In this document: positions 18,982 to 27,415 of the stretch, one piece after another
How positions within the stretch are numbered: the first letter of the stretch is position 1
Layout: each line of letters begins with the position of its first letter
NCBI GenBank assembly: GCA_904374385.1
Contig: CAJFGA010000011.1
Coordinates: forward strand, 1-42,239
Direction: 5' to 3'
DNA from: an uncultured Clostridia bacterium
GTDB lineage: Bacteria; Bacillota; Clostridia; Christensenellales; Borkfalkiaceae
Length of the DNA stretch: 42,239 bases
Translations under genes and position numbers: made by a program
The notes under the pieces: model-generated
What the model saw: the letters and a program-made list of their open reading frames with translations, nothing else
What the model was told of the DNA's origin: nothing
Database searches by the model: none

Positions 18982-20430
18982 CTACCCGTTCCGCGCGATG
19001 CGGTGAATATATGCGAGACAGCGCGCCATGCGGCCCTCGCCGAACAGCCCGTTCATAAAACTGCACAGAGCGTCCGCTTCGCTGCGTACATACGCCGCAT
19101 TGAGCGCTTCAAATTTACGGAATACTTTTTTACAGAGGATGTCGTCGAGGGCATCCATTTCCTCTCCGCCGCAGCTGACATAGACGGAGATGTAATTGCG
19201 GATCTGCTTCATAATACGATTGCCGAAAGTGATTTGGAACTTATCGATGAGATATTCGTCCAAAACGCGCAGACGGCGCTCGTTGCGGGTCGTAATTTCA
19301 AACCAGGCCTGTTCGCGCTCGATGAGGGAGCCGAATTCCTCCGCGGTAAAGGATACGGGCTTTTGCGCCGCTTCCTCTTCCGAGAGGACAAACTCTTCCG
19401 CCTTGCGGTCGAGTTCGAGCACCATCGCGCGATCGTATACCTTATCGGAGATGGCGAAGGTGGAATCGTCGTTGTTTGCCGTGCCGATGAACCACATGTT
19501 TTCGGGCAGTTTGATGCGCCCGTGTTTGAGCCCCTGCGGGTCATTTTCCCAAACGTCCGGAACGACGTCGAGATAGCGCGACTCGGCATCGGGGATTTCC
19601 AAGAGGGACAAAAACTCGGCAAAATAATATTCCACCCGCGCGATGTTCAGCTCGTCGAGCACGGCAATATAGATGTCCTTCCGCTTGTTTGCCTCGTACA
19701 TCTTTTCTAAAAGGAGCGTTTCATTGAATTTTTTTGTAAATTCGTTATAATATCCGAGAAGATCGGTACGTTCCTTCCACATCGGCTGTACGGGGATAAT
19801 GACGGAGGGATTGCCCAAAAATTCGCCGAAGGCATAGGCGAGCGACGTTTTGCCCGTGCCCGACATACCTTGCAGGATGATGATGTGCGACACCGCCAAA
19901 CTGGAAATAAACTCGCGGATGTCGGTCGGACTGTAAAACAGCCCCAGCCTGCCCGCCGCAAAATTGCGGAACTTTGTGCAGAGCTCCTGCAAAGAGGAGA
20001 TGCGCTCTCCCTGCCGCTTTTCGCGCGGCGCGCGCGACTCGTCCATTTCATTGAGCTGGCTGAACCGCGGTGGCGGCAGCTGTTTTTCCAGCGCTTCCTT
20101 GGCGGCGCGTTCCGCTGCCTCGCGCTCGGCGACAATGCGGAGCGCCTCTTTCCATGCGTCGCGCACGCGGCGGTATTTTTTCCGCCTGTATTTATTGACG
20201 ATCAGCAATACGACCAGCAAAAGCGGAATAATAAGCACCCAAAACACCAAAAGGATGCTGAAAATGCCGCCCGTTTTTAAAAACTCGCGCACAATGTCCA
20301 GTATATCGGAAAGCCGGTCGGTCATTTGCAGATAAATGATCGCAAAGAGCAGCATGCCGCACAGCAGCAGGAACAGCGCGACCAAAAAGATGACCAATTT
20401 ATAATGTTTTTTCGGTTTAGGTTCGTACAT
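18982..20430 (-). CDS. Membrane-anchored McrB-like AAA+ ATPase (first paralogue)
   Basis: A 482-residue protein with two N-terminal membrane helices (~11-33 and 56-78) and a basic/charged linker (~80-140). The cytoplasmic AAA+ module has Walker A GMSGTGKT (188-195), Walker B AVLDELNIARVEYYFAEFLSLLE (from ~256, Asp259-Glu260) and sensor 1 FIGTANNDDSTFAISD (~315-329). The long Walker B helix and the GTANN segment are close to the McrB/AAA_5 group, not classic MoxR. The C-terminal lid region (TFGNRIMKQIRNYISVYVSCGG) is shared with the other AAA proteins of the operon. The start follows GGAGAGAACG and overlaps the previous gene by 14 bases, suggesting translational coupling. It likely remodels or gates an envelope complex with the coiled-coil partner. 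No nuclease is visible nearby. Confidence 0.85.
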   Translation of the reverse strand: MYEPKPKKHYKLVIFLVALFLLLCGMLLFAIIYLQMTDRLSDILDIVREFLKTGGIFSILLVFWVLIIPLLLVVLLIVNKYRRKKYRRVRDAWKEALRIVAEREAAERAAKEALEKQLPPPRFSQLNEMDESRAPREKRQGERISSLQELCTKFRNFAAGRLGLFYSPTDIREFISSLAVSHIIILQGMSGTGKTSLAYAFGEFLGNPSVIIPVQPMWKERTDLLGYYNEFTKKFNETLLLEKMYEANKRKDIYIAVLDELNIARVEYYFAEFLSLLEIPDAESRYLDVVPDVWENDPQGLKHGRIKLPENMWFIGTANNDDSTFAISDKVYDRAMVLELDRKAEEFVLSEEEAAQKPVSFTAEEFGSLIEREQAWFEITTRNERRLRVLDEYLIDKFQITFGNRIMKQIRNYISVYVSCGGEEMDALDDILCKKVFRKFEALNAAYVRSEADALCSFMNGLFGEGRMARCLAYIHRIARNG

Positions 20431-22213
20431 CGTTCTCTCCGCTCTGCGCCTCTTCCTTCTCTGCTTCCGTCGCCTCTGCTACCGGTGCTGCATCCGCTTC
20501 GGGCGCGGCGTCCGTTCCGTCTGAGCCATCGGCCTTTGTCGCTGCGCCCTTACTTTTGTGCAACTTGTCGAAAAACGACCGTTTGAGTGCGGCAAAAAAA
20601 TCTTTGCGCAGCATCTTTTTTGCGCCCTTCCATTCGCTGCGCAAAAATTCGCCCAAAACTTCGTATTCGAATTCAAGCTCTTCGAACGCCTGTTCTGAGG
20701 TATAATCGTCTGCATCGGTCAAAAGGCCGTGCTCCTTGCGCAGAGCCAAAAACCTTCCTTTCAGCAGGGCGTCTTCCCGCCGCAGCGCCTCCATTTCCCG
20801 CCGCAGCATCTCGAATTCTCCGCTCTTTTCCGCGTAACGCGCGTCGCTTTCCCGCATCGCTTCGTCATTTTCGGCGATCAAACGGGCGATCTCCTCTTTC
20901 TTTTCCTTATCGGACTGCACGAGCGCGGCGGCATGTGCCACCGCCTCTTCCTCCATTTTGCGGCGCAGGGACTCTTCGCGCGCATCCCGCTCTTCCAGTT
21001 CGGCCGCGTGCGCCGCATGCAGGGAAGAGATCTCCTCGCCGAGGGCTTCCGCCTGCTCATGGAGCGCGCGGATCTCCGCCTCGCGGTCTTTGAGCGCCGC
21101 CTGCGCCACAAGGAGCTGCTCGCTGTCCTTCTCCAAAGCGCGGTTGCGCTTTTCGAGCAGCTGCATATACTCTTCGGGAGAACCGCCTCCTTCACGGATG
21201 CGCCGGCGCAAATTTTCGAGCTGTTCCCGGACGGCGCGCCTTTCCTCCTCGCGGCGGCGCGCTTCTTCCCGCTCGAACTCCGCGGCAAGCTCCCCTTCGA
21301 TGCCCATGCCGTGTTCGTAAGTGAGAAAGGAGAGCAACAGGGCGGGCTCGGTAAATTCCCGCGCGATCCTCTCCGTTTTCGGGTCGGGCGAGCGCTCTTC
21401 CTTGGTCACGGTAAAGCCTTCTTTATCGTACGCGAGAAGAAATTCGTACAGGGCGACCACTTCTTTAAAATTTTTATCCATCCGCAAGACGTTTGTCTTG
21501 GTAATGGGCGGTTTGAGCTTGTCAGCCTTGGATACCTCTACCATCAGCGGGGTGTGCAGATAATAATACACCGTGCGCTGCATGTGTTCGAGTCGCTTCA
21601 ATTGCTCTCCGATCCGGTTGTGGCTGCGCAGATACGGGTCATCTTCGCGCGATTCCCGCATGGAAAATTCGTATTGAAGGCGATGTTTTCCCTCCGTCAC
21701 TTCCTTGCGCAGCAACACTTCGCCGCGATATGTGTTCGTTTCGCGGACGATTCGGTTATAGCGCAGGGAGATGAAATCGTTCAGCCGGCACAGCATCATG
21801 TAGAGAAACCTGTTTTCATAGACGGCATAATTGTTCAGCCTCTCTACGGTGTATAGCTTTTCGGGCATGAGATCCTCCCCTTCGGGAGGTTTGCGCGAGA
21901 TCAGGTTGCTGTGCCGCGCGAGATGCTCTACCGATTCCCGCGAAACGTGCTTCACCTTTTCTATAGGCTCCACTTCGCCGCTCGAACGGATAAACTGGCG
22001 CTCTTCGTCGATCGCCTTGCCGATAAAAACCAGCCCGTGCTCGATCGCTTCCACCCAATCCTCTTCGATACGGCATTCTGTCCGTATGACGGTGATCTTG
22101 TCGCTCTCGTCCGCATGCACGATGGCGTCGCGCAGCGAAGCGCCCTCGCGGTCCTTTTGCAGGATTTTGCCGTATTCGCGAAAGGCACGGTAAAAAAGAT
22201 CCCATTGCGTCAT
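20417..22213 (-). CDS. DUF2357/McrC-like protein with long coiled coil
   Basis: A 598-residue soluble protein. Residues ~1-290 form a mixed domain whose centre, VERLNNYAVYENRFLYMMLCRLNDF (motif YENRF at 132-136), resembles the DUF2357/McrC N-terminal signature PENRF(V/L)K. Residues ~305-500 are a highly charged heptad-rich coiled coil (REEERRAVREQLENLRRR onwards). After a small helical segment comes an Ala/Glu-rich acidic tail (~555-598). I see no PD-(D/E)XK nuclease motif, so unlike McrC it should not cut DNA. It sits between the two AAA genes, as McrC pairs with McrB, and is the natural adaptor of these ATPases. The start follows AGGGGGATCGTGCG-ATG. The DUF2357 link rests on a short motif and context and needs a profile search. 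Confidence 0.6.
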   Translation of the reverse strand: MTQWDLFYRAFREYGKILQKDREGASLRDAIVHADESDKITVIRTECRIEEDWVEAIEHGLVFIGKAIDEERQFIRSSGEVEPIEKVKHVSRESVEHLARHSNLISRKPPEGEDLMPEKLYTVERLNNYAVYENRFLYMMLCRLNDFISLRYNRIVRETNTYRGEVLLRKEVTEGKHRLQYEFSMRESREDDPYLRSHNRIGEQLKRLEHMQRTVYYYLHTPLMVEVSKADKLKPPITKTNVLRMDKNFKEVVALYEFLLAYDKEGFTVTKEERSPDPKTERIAREFTEPALLLSFLTYEHGMGIEGELAAEFEREEARRREEERRAVREQLENLRRRIREGGGSPEEYMQLLEKRNRALEKDSEQLLVAQAALKDREAEIRALHEQAEALGEEISSLHAAHAAELEERDAREESLRRKMEEEAVAHAAALVQSDKEKKEEIARLIAENDEAMRESDARYAEKSGEFEMLRREMEALRREDALLKGRFLALRKEHGLLTDADDYTSEQAFEELEFEYEVLGEFLRSEWKGAKKMLRKDFFAALKRSFFDKLHKSKGAATKADGSDGTDAAPEADAAPVAEATEAEKEEAQSGENDVRT

Positions 22214-22231
22214 CGCACGATCCCCCTTTCC

Positions 22232-23506
22232 TTATACGCTTCTGGCGATCCTGCGGACGTACTCCCGGCAGCGAGGCATCTGACCCTCGCCGAAGAGAGA
22301 TTCGAAGCAGTTGCACAGTTCTTCCGCCTCGCTGCGGATATACGCGGCGTTTTGCGTTTCCAGCTTACGCAGCACTTTTTTCGCCAAAATATCGTCCAGC
22401 GCGTCGATCTCCGTTCCGCCGCAGGCGACATAGACGGGCAAGTAGGCGCGTATCTGCCGCATGATGCGGTTCCCGAAAGTGATCTGAAACTTTTCGATGA
22501 GATATTCGTCCAGCTTTTCCAACCGTTCGAGATTTTCGGAGGAAATATCCCCCTCTTTGAGGACCGCGGCGACGAGTTCGTTAAAATGGCGCGCGCTGAT
22601 CGGCACCGTCCGGCTGCCGGATGCCTGGAAAGGCTCTGACTTTCTGTCAAGATTGAGTACCATCGCGCGGTCGTATACCTTGTCGGAAATGGCAAAGGTA
22701 GAGTCGTCGTTGTTCGCCGTGCCGATGAACCACATGTTCTCCGGCAGTTTGATGCGCCCGTCTTTCAGCTCTTCGGGGTCGTTCTTCCATTTGTCGTTGA
22801 CCACTTCGAGATATCTCGATTCCGGATTGGGGATCTCCAGCAGGGAAAGAAATTCGGCAAAATAGTATTCCACGCGCGCTATATTCAGCTCGTCGAGGAT
22901 GGTAATGTACATTTCTGCCTGTCCGTTCGCCTCGTACATTTTCTGCAAAAGGAGCGTTTCGTTGAAATGCTTGGTAAACTCGTTATAGTAACCGAGAAGG
23001 TCTGTGCGCTCCTTCCACATAGGCTGTACGGGAATGATCGTGGAAGGATTTTCGATAAATTCGCCGAACGCATAGGCGAGCGACGTTTTGCCCGTACCCG
23101 ACATGCCCTGCAAAATGACGATGTGCGACACCGCAAGCCCTGCAATAAATTCGCGGATGACGGAAATATCATAATAAAGTCCCAATTTGCCCGCAGAAAA
23201 GATGCGGAATTCTTCGCACAGTTCGCTGAGCGACACATCCGCAAACACTTTCGGGGAACGCGCCTTTTTTTCCTCATCGTATTCTTTGAGCATGCCGAAT
23301 CTGGATTCCGGTTCGACCTTTTGATTTCTCTCCTCTTCCGATTCCTTCGCCTTTTTGTCGTCCTCGCGGATCTGCTCCGTCATTTTGTTAAAACGGCGCT
23401 CATTGAGCATGACCGAGACGATGACGAAAATCATGATGACAAACATCACGGCGATATAAATGATGATATAAACAGGCTGCGTCAAAGTTTCCCAAATTTT
23501 ATCCAT
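22232..23506 (-). CDS. Membrane-anchored McrB-like AAA+ ATPase (second paralogue)
   Basis: A 424-residue paralogue of the ATPase two genes downstream. It has one N-terminal membrane helix (~12-34), a charged linker (~35-90) and an AAA+ core with Walker A GMSGTGKT (134-141), Walker B TILDELNIARVEYYFAEFLS (Asp205-Glu206) and sensor 1 GTANNDDSTFAISD. The stretch from IPVQPMWKERTDLLGYYNEF through Walker B is nearly identical to the paralogue, while linkers and membrane parts differ, showing duplication followed by specialisation. The start at 23506 has AAGGGA upstream. It is 21 bases after the GH3/pseudo-AAA fusion gene and 18 before the coiled-coil gene. Two active subunits plus a dead one (next gene upstream) suggest a mixed AAA ring at the membrane, which is inference. 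Confidence 0.85.
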   Translation of the reverse strand: MDKIWETLTQPVYIIIYIAVMFVIMIFVIVSVMLNERRFNKMTEQIREDDKKAKESEEERNQKVEPESRFGMLKEYDEEKKARSPKVFADVSLSELCEEFRIFSAGKLGLYYDISVIREFIAGLAVSHIVILQGMSGTGKTSLAYAFGEFIENPSTIIPVQPMWKERTDLLGYYNEFTKHFNETLLLQKMYEANGQAEMYITILDELNIARVEYYFAEFLSLLEIPNPESRYLEVVNDKWKNDPEELKDGRIKLPENMWFIGTANNDDSTFAISDKVYDRAMVLNLDRKSEPFQASGSRTVPISARHFNELVAAVLKEGDISSENLERLEKLDEYLIEKFQITFGNRIMRQIRAYLPVYVACGGTEIDALDDILAKKVLRKLETQNAAYIRSEAEELCNCFESLFGEGQMPRCREYVRRIARSV

Positions 23507-23527
23507 CGGAGATCCCTTCGTTTTATT

Positions 23528-26500
23528 TTATTTTTGTTGGCTTTCTGTTTTCATGTGTCTGAGCAATCTTCTGCAGCAGGATATCTCTTCGCCCCCGAAG
23601 ATCTCTTCCAAGGGCGCGATCGCATCCCCTCCGCCTGCCGCGCACAGCATCCCGAAGATGCGCGGCAAAACTTCTGCTGCCACTGCGGAATCGAGCGCGG
23701 CGGAGGCGTCTCCTCCGCAGGCGAGGAAGGCCGAGATATGCATCTCCAGCTTGATCCACTGGCGGTTTCCGAAGCGGTAAGATTGCGCCTGCCCCGCCTT
23801 TTCTTCCAAGCGGTCCACCCGCTTCCAGAGCCTTTCGTCGAGAGGATATGCGTCGCGCACCCGCTTGCAAAGGTTTGCAAACTGATAATAGCCGAGCGGT
23901 TTGACGAGCGTCTTTTCCGCCGTTTCTCCGCATTCGTTCAGTTCCGGCGCGAGCACCGCCGCGATCTCGGCGATTTCGGGAGGGATCGCCGAGAGGCTTT
24001 CCCCTTCTTTTAGCTCTGCTATGATCCATAGATTGGGCGGCACGAGATGCTCCGGCTCGACTTCGGCATCGGGGAGCACCACCGGCTTTTCGGCAGGAGC
24101 CGGGGCAAACACGCGCACGGCTGACAGCTCCGTAAGCGCCTCCGCACGGATATGGCGCAGCAGCGCTACATGCATGGACGCCCTCTCTTTGCGCGATGTT
24201 TCCAGCGCCTTGTAAAGTTCCGTTTTCCCCTTTTTGCGGCGGTCATGGAAGATAAAGAGGTCTGTCTCCTCCGCGTTTTCGGCATACAGCCGATTGCCGA
24301 AATATGCAGCGAGTATCTCGCCGAATGCGTTCCACTGTTTTTCCGCCCCGCCGGGGACGATGATCAGGCGGGATGCAGCAAAGGCGGCGAGCATACTGCG
24401 CAGATCGCTTTCCGAAATAAAGATGCCCCGCTCGGAAGAAAACGTCTGCAGATCGCGGCATACGGCGGCGAACGTCTGCGAACGGTCAAAATATTTTGGT
24501 TCGTCCGCATTGCCCGCGGCCTCCGACGCCTCTCCCTTTTCCGTAGCGAACGCCTGAAGGAATACTTCCTCTGGCGTAACATATGTGCTGATCCCGCTTC
24601 CGAATCGCAGTTCCTGCCGCAGCTTTCCCTCTTGCCGAAAAATTTTATTGCGGCGCCGCTTTTCCGCGATCAAGAGGATTGCCGAAACGAGAATCAGCGC
24701 AAGGCCCGCGATAATGATCCCCAATTCGGAACCCGAGATCTGCGTAGCCGACAGGACAGACGTCGCGCCGATCATGATAAATAGCAGCGCCAAAAGCAGC
24801 AGCCCCCAACCCGCAAAGCGAAGCGGCTTGTTTTTTGCCGGGCGGCTCCCTCCAGCCGCAGTGCCCAAGCGATATTCCTTGCCGATATTGGAAAGATCGC
24901 GGAAATAATCGGCGGGCCGGGCATTCGATTTTTCACGCCGCTCGCCCTCGAAAAAGCGAACGCCGCGCAAACGGATATCGGAGACGGAAGCGCCCACGCT
25001 GATCATATAATTTCCTGCAGCGATCCCTTCTGTACGCGCGCTTGCGTCGAATGACGCCATGCGCGCGCGAGGCAACGCCACCGTCACCGTTTTTGCCTCG
25101 CCCGGCGCGAGCGGGATACGGACAAAGGCCTTCAGTTCCTTTTTCGGCGCGTCGGCGGGCATATCGATGCCGCCCACATATACCTGCGCGACCTCACAGC
25201 CGGCGCGGCTGCCGATGTTTTTGACGGTAAATTGAATTTCTTCCTCCCCTACGTTCAGCCCAGAATAGGCAAAGCGGGTGTAACTCAGGCCAAAGCCGAA
25301 CGGATAGCGCACTTTGTACCCCGCCGTATCATAGTAGCGATAGCCCACAAAGGACCCTACGCGCGTTTTTCCCGTACTTTTATCCGATTTCCACGCGCCG
25401 AGCAGGGCATCTGCATCGTCGTAATATGTGCGCGCGAGGCGGCCGGAGGGTTCCGCGCGGCCCGTGAGCACGTCTGCCAGCGCCGCCGTACAGAGCGCCC
25501 CTCCTGCCGGAGCGAGAACAGTCGCGGCGAAATATCGATCGAAAGACATGTCTGCCGGCATATCCCCCGGCAAGACGGCGATCATGCGTTTCCCCGTATG
25601 GCGGAGCGCATCGATGAGCGCCAAACGGTTTGCGGGAAGGCGAAGACAGTTTGCCCTGCCCCTTTCCCCGACAATTTCCGGATACAGAAAAACAATGAGA
25701 ATATCGGCCGATTTTGCGAGGCGCACCGCCTCTGCGATATCCTGATCCCCCTTGTCCTCCTCCCGCACATATCCGCGCGCCTGCCCGACAACGGGCACGG
25801 GCGACATGGCGGCGGCAAATCCCTCGGGTGCCTGACCGATCACGGCGACCCTCTTGCCCGCCGACAGGGGGAGCATCGCTCTGTTTTTCAGCAATACGAC
25901 CGATTCCTGCGCGAGTTGCAGGGCAATCTTTTCGGAAGACGTGTATCTCTTGGATGCGGGGAGCATGCGGTTGACGCGAAAGGCAAAATCGATGACGTGG
26001 TCGACCGCCTCGTCGACCGCCGCCGTATCGATCGCGGAGCCGTCATCCAACGCCCCTTGCAATTCTCTCTCGGTCGCGCTGCCCTCCCTGCGATAGGCGG
26101 ACATCTGCTCGAACCTGCCGACCGCCCTGTCCAGCGTCAATCCAGCGCCGCCGATGCAGGATCCGATGAGAAACGTATGAAAATCCGCACTGGGCGCCAC
26201 GCCGTCGCATACCGCAAAAACATCGCCGAACTTGCCCGATGCTATATCCTTGAACAACGCTTCGTTGGCGGACGCATAACCGCTTCCGGCCTCCGTCAGC
26301 GAGCCGACGACAACCTCTCCCGGTTCTTCCCGCGCGGCAAAGAGAAAGGGCTTGCGAAAGAGCTCATGCACGGCGCGCGCATCCTCACATTCGTCCAAAA
26401 ATTCAATGTCCGTATCCCGCAAAGCGAGGCGGGCGTAACCGCACGCCGCCCCCGCAGCATGTACCGCGCGGGCGATCGCCGCGCCGATCGTACCGTTGAG

Positions 26501-26827
26501 AAAAGCATCTTCCGACAGCCCCGGCGCATACGCGTTCGCGACGCATTTCAAATCGGGGGTGGAGAGCAGGTTGATCCCGTTGCCCCGCGCCTGTACGGAG
26601 AGATCTTCCGTCATGCAGCCGATCAGCTCTGCGTCCCAAGACCGGGCGGCGCTTTCATATGTGGGGTATCCCCCGTTCTCTTCATTGAGCGAACGGAGGG
26701 AGGCGCGCCGTACGGCAGGAACGCCCGAACGCTGCAAGCCTGCCTCGGAAAGGCTCGCAAAGTCGGTAAGGAGCGCAACTTTCTGCCGCATCGTTAAATT
26801 TTCGATGATGCTCTTATATTTTAACAT
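23528..26827 (-). CDS. Degenerate GH3 glycosidase fused through membrane helices to a pseudo-AAA domain
   Basis: A 1099-residue fusion. Residues ~1-290 match the GH3 N-terminal domain, 300-525 the C-terminal domain (SVVLLKNRAMLPLS, RYPFGFGLSYT) and 530-625 the fibronectin-III-like domain. The GH3 Lys-His-Phe substrate motif is missing where it should be (~130-138), so activity is doubtful; an Asp208 (AVCDG) occupies the nucleophile region. Membrane helices at ~674-690 and 702-722 follow. Residues ~780-1099 align along their length with the AAA paralogues: VPGGAEKQW replaces GMSGTGKT, LLRHIRAEALTEL replaces VLDELNIARVEYY, and RFGNRQWIKLEMHISAFLACGG matches the lid. Both Walker motifs are lost. 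Its ATG overlaps the stop of the upstream small membrane protein gene. Likely role: a sensor or scaffold linking a sugar-like ligand to the AAA ring. Which side of the membrane each part lies on is unresolved. Confidence 0.82.
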   Translation of the reverse strand: MLKYKSIIENLTMRQKVALLTDFASLSEAGLQRSGVPAVRRASLRSLNEENGGYPTYESAARSWDAELIGCMTEDLSVQARGNGINLLSTPDLKCVANAYAPGLSEDAFLNGTIGAAIARAVHAAGAACGYARLALRDTDIEFLDECEDARAVHELFRKPFLFAAREEPGEVVVGSLTEAGSGYASANEALFKDIASGKFGDVFAVCDGVAPSADFHTFLIGSCIGGAGLTLDRAVGRFEQMSAYRREGSATERELQGALDDGSAIDTAAVDEAVDHVIDFAFRVNRMLPASKRYTSSEKIALQLAQESVVLLKNRAMLPLSAGKRVAVIGQAPEGFAAAMSPVPVVGQARGYVREEDKGDQDIAEAVRLAKSADILIVFLYPEIVGERGRANCLRLPANRLALIDALRHTGKRMIAVLPGDMPADMSFDRYFAATVLAPAGGALCTAALADVLTGRAEPSGRLARTYYDDADALLGAWKSDKSTGKTRVGSFVGYRYYDTAGYKVRYPFGFGLSYTRFAYSGLNVGEEEIQFTVKNIGSRAGCEVAQVYVGGIDMPADAPKKELKAFVRIPLAPGEAKTVTVALPRARMASFDASARTEGIAAGNYMISVGASVSDIRLRGVRFFEGERREKSNARPADYFRDLSNIGKEYRLGTAAGGSRPAKNKPLRFAGWGLLLLALLFIMIGATSVLSATQISGSELGIIIAGLALILVSAILLIAEKRRRNKIFRQEGKLRQELRFGSGISTYVTPEEVFLQAFATEKGEASEAAGNADEPKYFDRSQTFAAVCRDLQTFSSERGIFISESDLRSMLAAFAASRLIIVPGGAEKQWNAFGEILAAYFGNRLYAENAEETDLFIFHDRRKKGKTELYKALETSRKERASMHVALLRHIRAEALTELSAVRVFAPAPAEKPVVLPDAEVEPEHLVPPNLWIIAELKEGESLSAIPPEIAEIAAVLAPELNECGETAEKTLVKPLGYYQFANLCKRVRDAYPLDERLWKRVDRLEEKAGQAQSYRFGNRQWIKLEMHISAFLACGGDASAALDSAVAAEVLPRIFGMLCAAGGGDAIAPLEEIFGGEEISCCRRLLRHMKTESQQK

Positions 26828-27414
26828 GATTCTTCTCCGAACACCTGCACATACTGCCCGGCCGCATCGCCGCCGTTCTCCGCGTTTTCTCCCCCGAAGA
26901 AGAGGACGAGCAGACTGATACCCAATGCCAAAGCGAACAGCCCGACGGCAGAGAATACGGCGAACAGTGCGTACCTCTTCGACCGATTTTCCGCCTTATA
27001 CGGGCCCGCTGCAGTCACTTTTTTCCCTTTGCGGGGAAGCGACGCCTTGCTCCGATAACCTACCTGCACCGTATCGTTCGTACAGGAATAGACGTAATGC
27101 CCCGAATATACCTCTTGGATGCTGCACTCCACAGCATTCCAACCGGAGGGGATCATTAAATCGGGCAGAGAAAATTCCGCACCGCGCGCCGCAGACAGCC
27201 CCTCTACTTCAAAACAGCGCGATTCCCCTTTTCTGCCGCCCGCGCGCCGTACCGACAGCCGGACGCCCGTTACGATGCCGTCCGTGCCGTTGTACAGGCG
27301 CAGAGCGAGGCGGTTTGCTTCGCCGCCGCGGAGGATCAAATAACGACGCGCGCTGACAAAAAAATCATCCGGCCGTTCGGCCTCCCATTTCGCGATCACT
27401 TCTGCGCTTGCCAC
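26821..27414 (-). CDS. Small membrane-anchored protein of the AAA operon
   Basis: A 197-residue protein that I do not recognise. A beta-rich domain (~18-125, ARRYLILRGGEANRLALRLYNG, then QEVYSGHYVYSCTNDTVQVGY) is followed by a basic linker and one membrane helix (~147-173), then an acidic tail ending EESC. The start is a GTG at 27414 placed right after the TAA of the upstream gene with GGAGGG at good spacing; longer readings in this frame overlap that gene and lack a ribosome site. Its 3' end overlaps the GH3 fusion start by 7 bases. The AEFSLPDLMIPSGWN segment loosely resembles AQFTRPLALPEGTD of the preceding protein, so both may share a small ligand-binding fold. That similarity is weak. 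Confidence 0.6.
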   Translation of the reverse strand: MASAEVIAKWEAERPDDFFVSARRYLILRGGEANRLALRLYNGTDGIVTGVRLSVRRAGGRKGESRCFEVEGLSAARGAEFSLPDLMIPSGWNAVECSIQEVYSGHYVYSCTNDTVQVGYRSKASLPRKGKKVTAAGPYKAENRSKRYALFAVFSAVGLFALALGISLLVLFFGGENAENGGDAAGQYVQVFGEESC

Positions 27415-27415
27415 G

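Noticed and set aside
18982-23506. Classic McrBC restriction system
   Set aside because: The AAA proteins have membrane helices, no DNA-binding N-domain is visible, and the McrC-like partner shows no nuclease motif. The neighbours are envelope proteins.
25232-26797. 521-codon plus-strand frame inside the GH3/pseudo-AAA fusion gene
   Set aside because: Arg/His-rich shadow of a GC-biased gene; the minus-strand protein has clear GH3 domains throughout.
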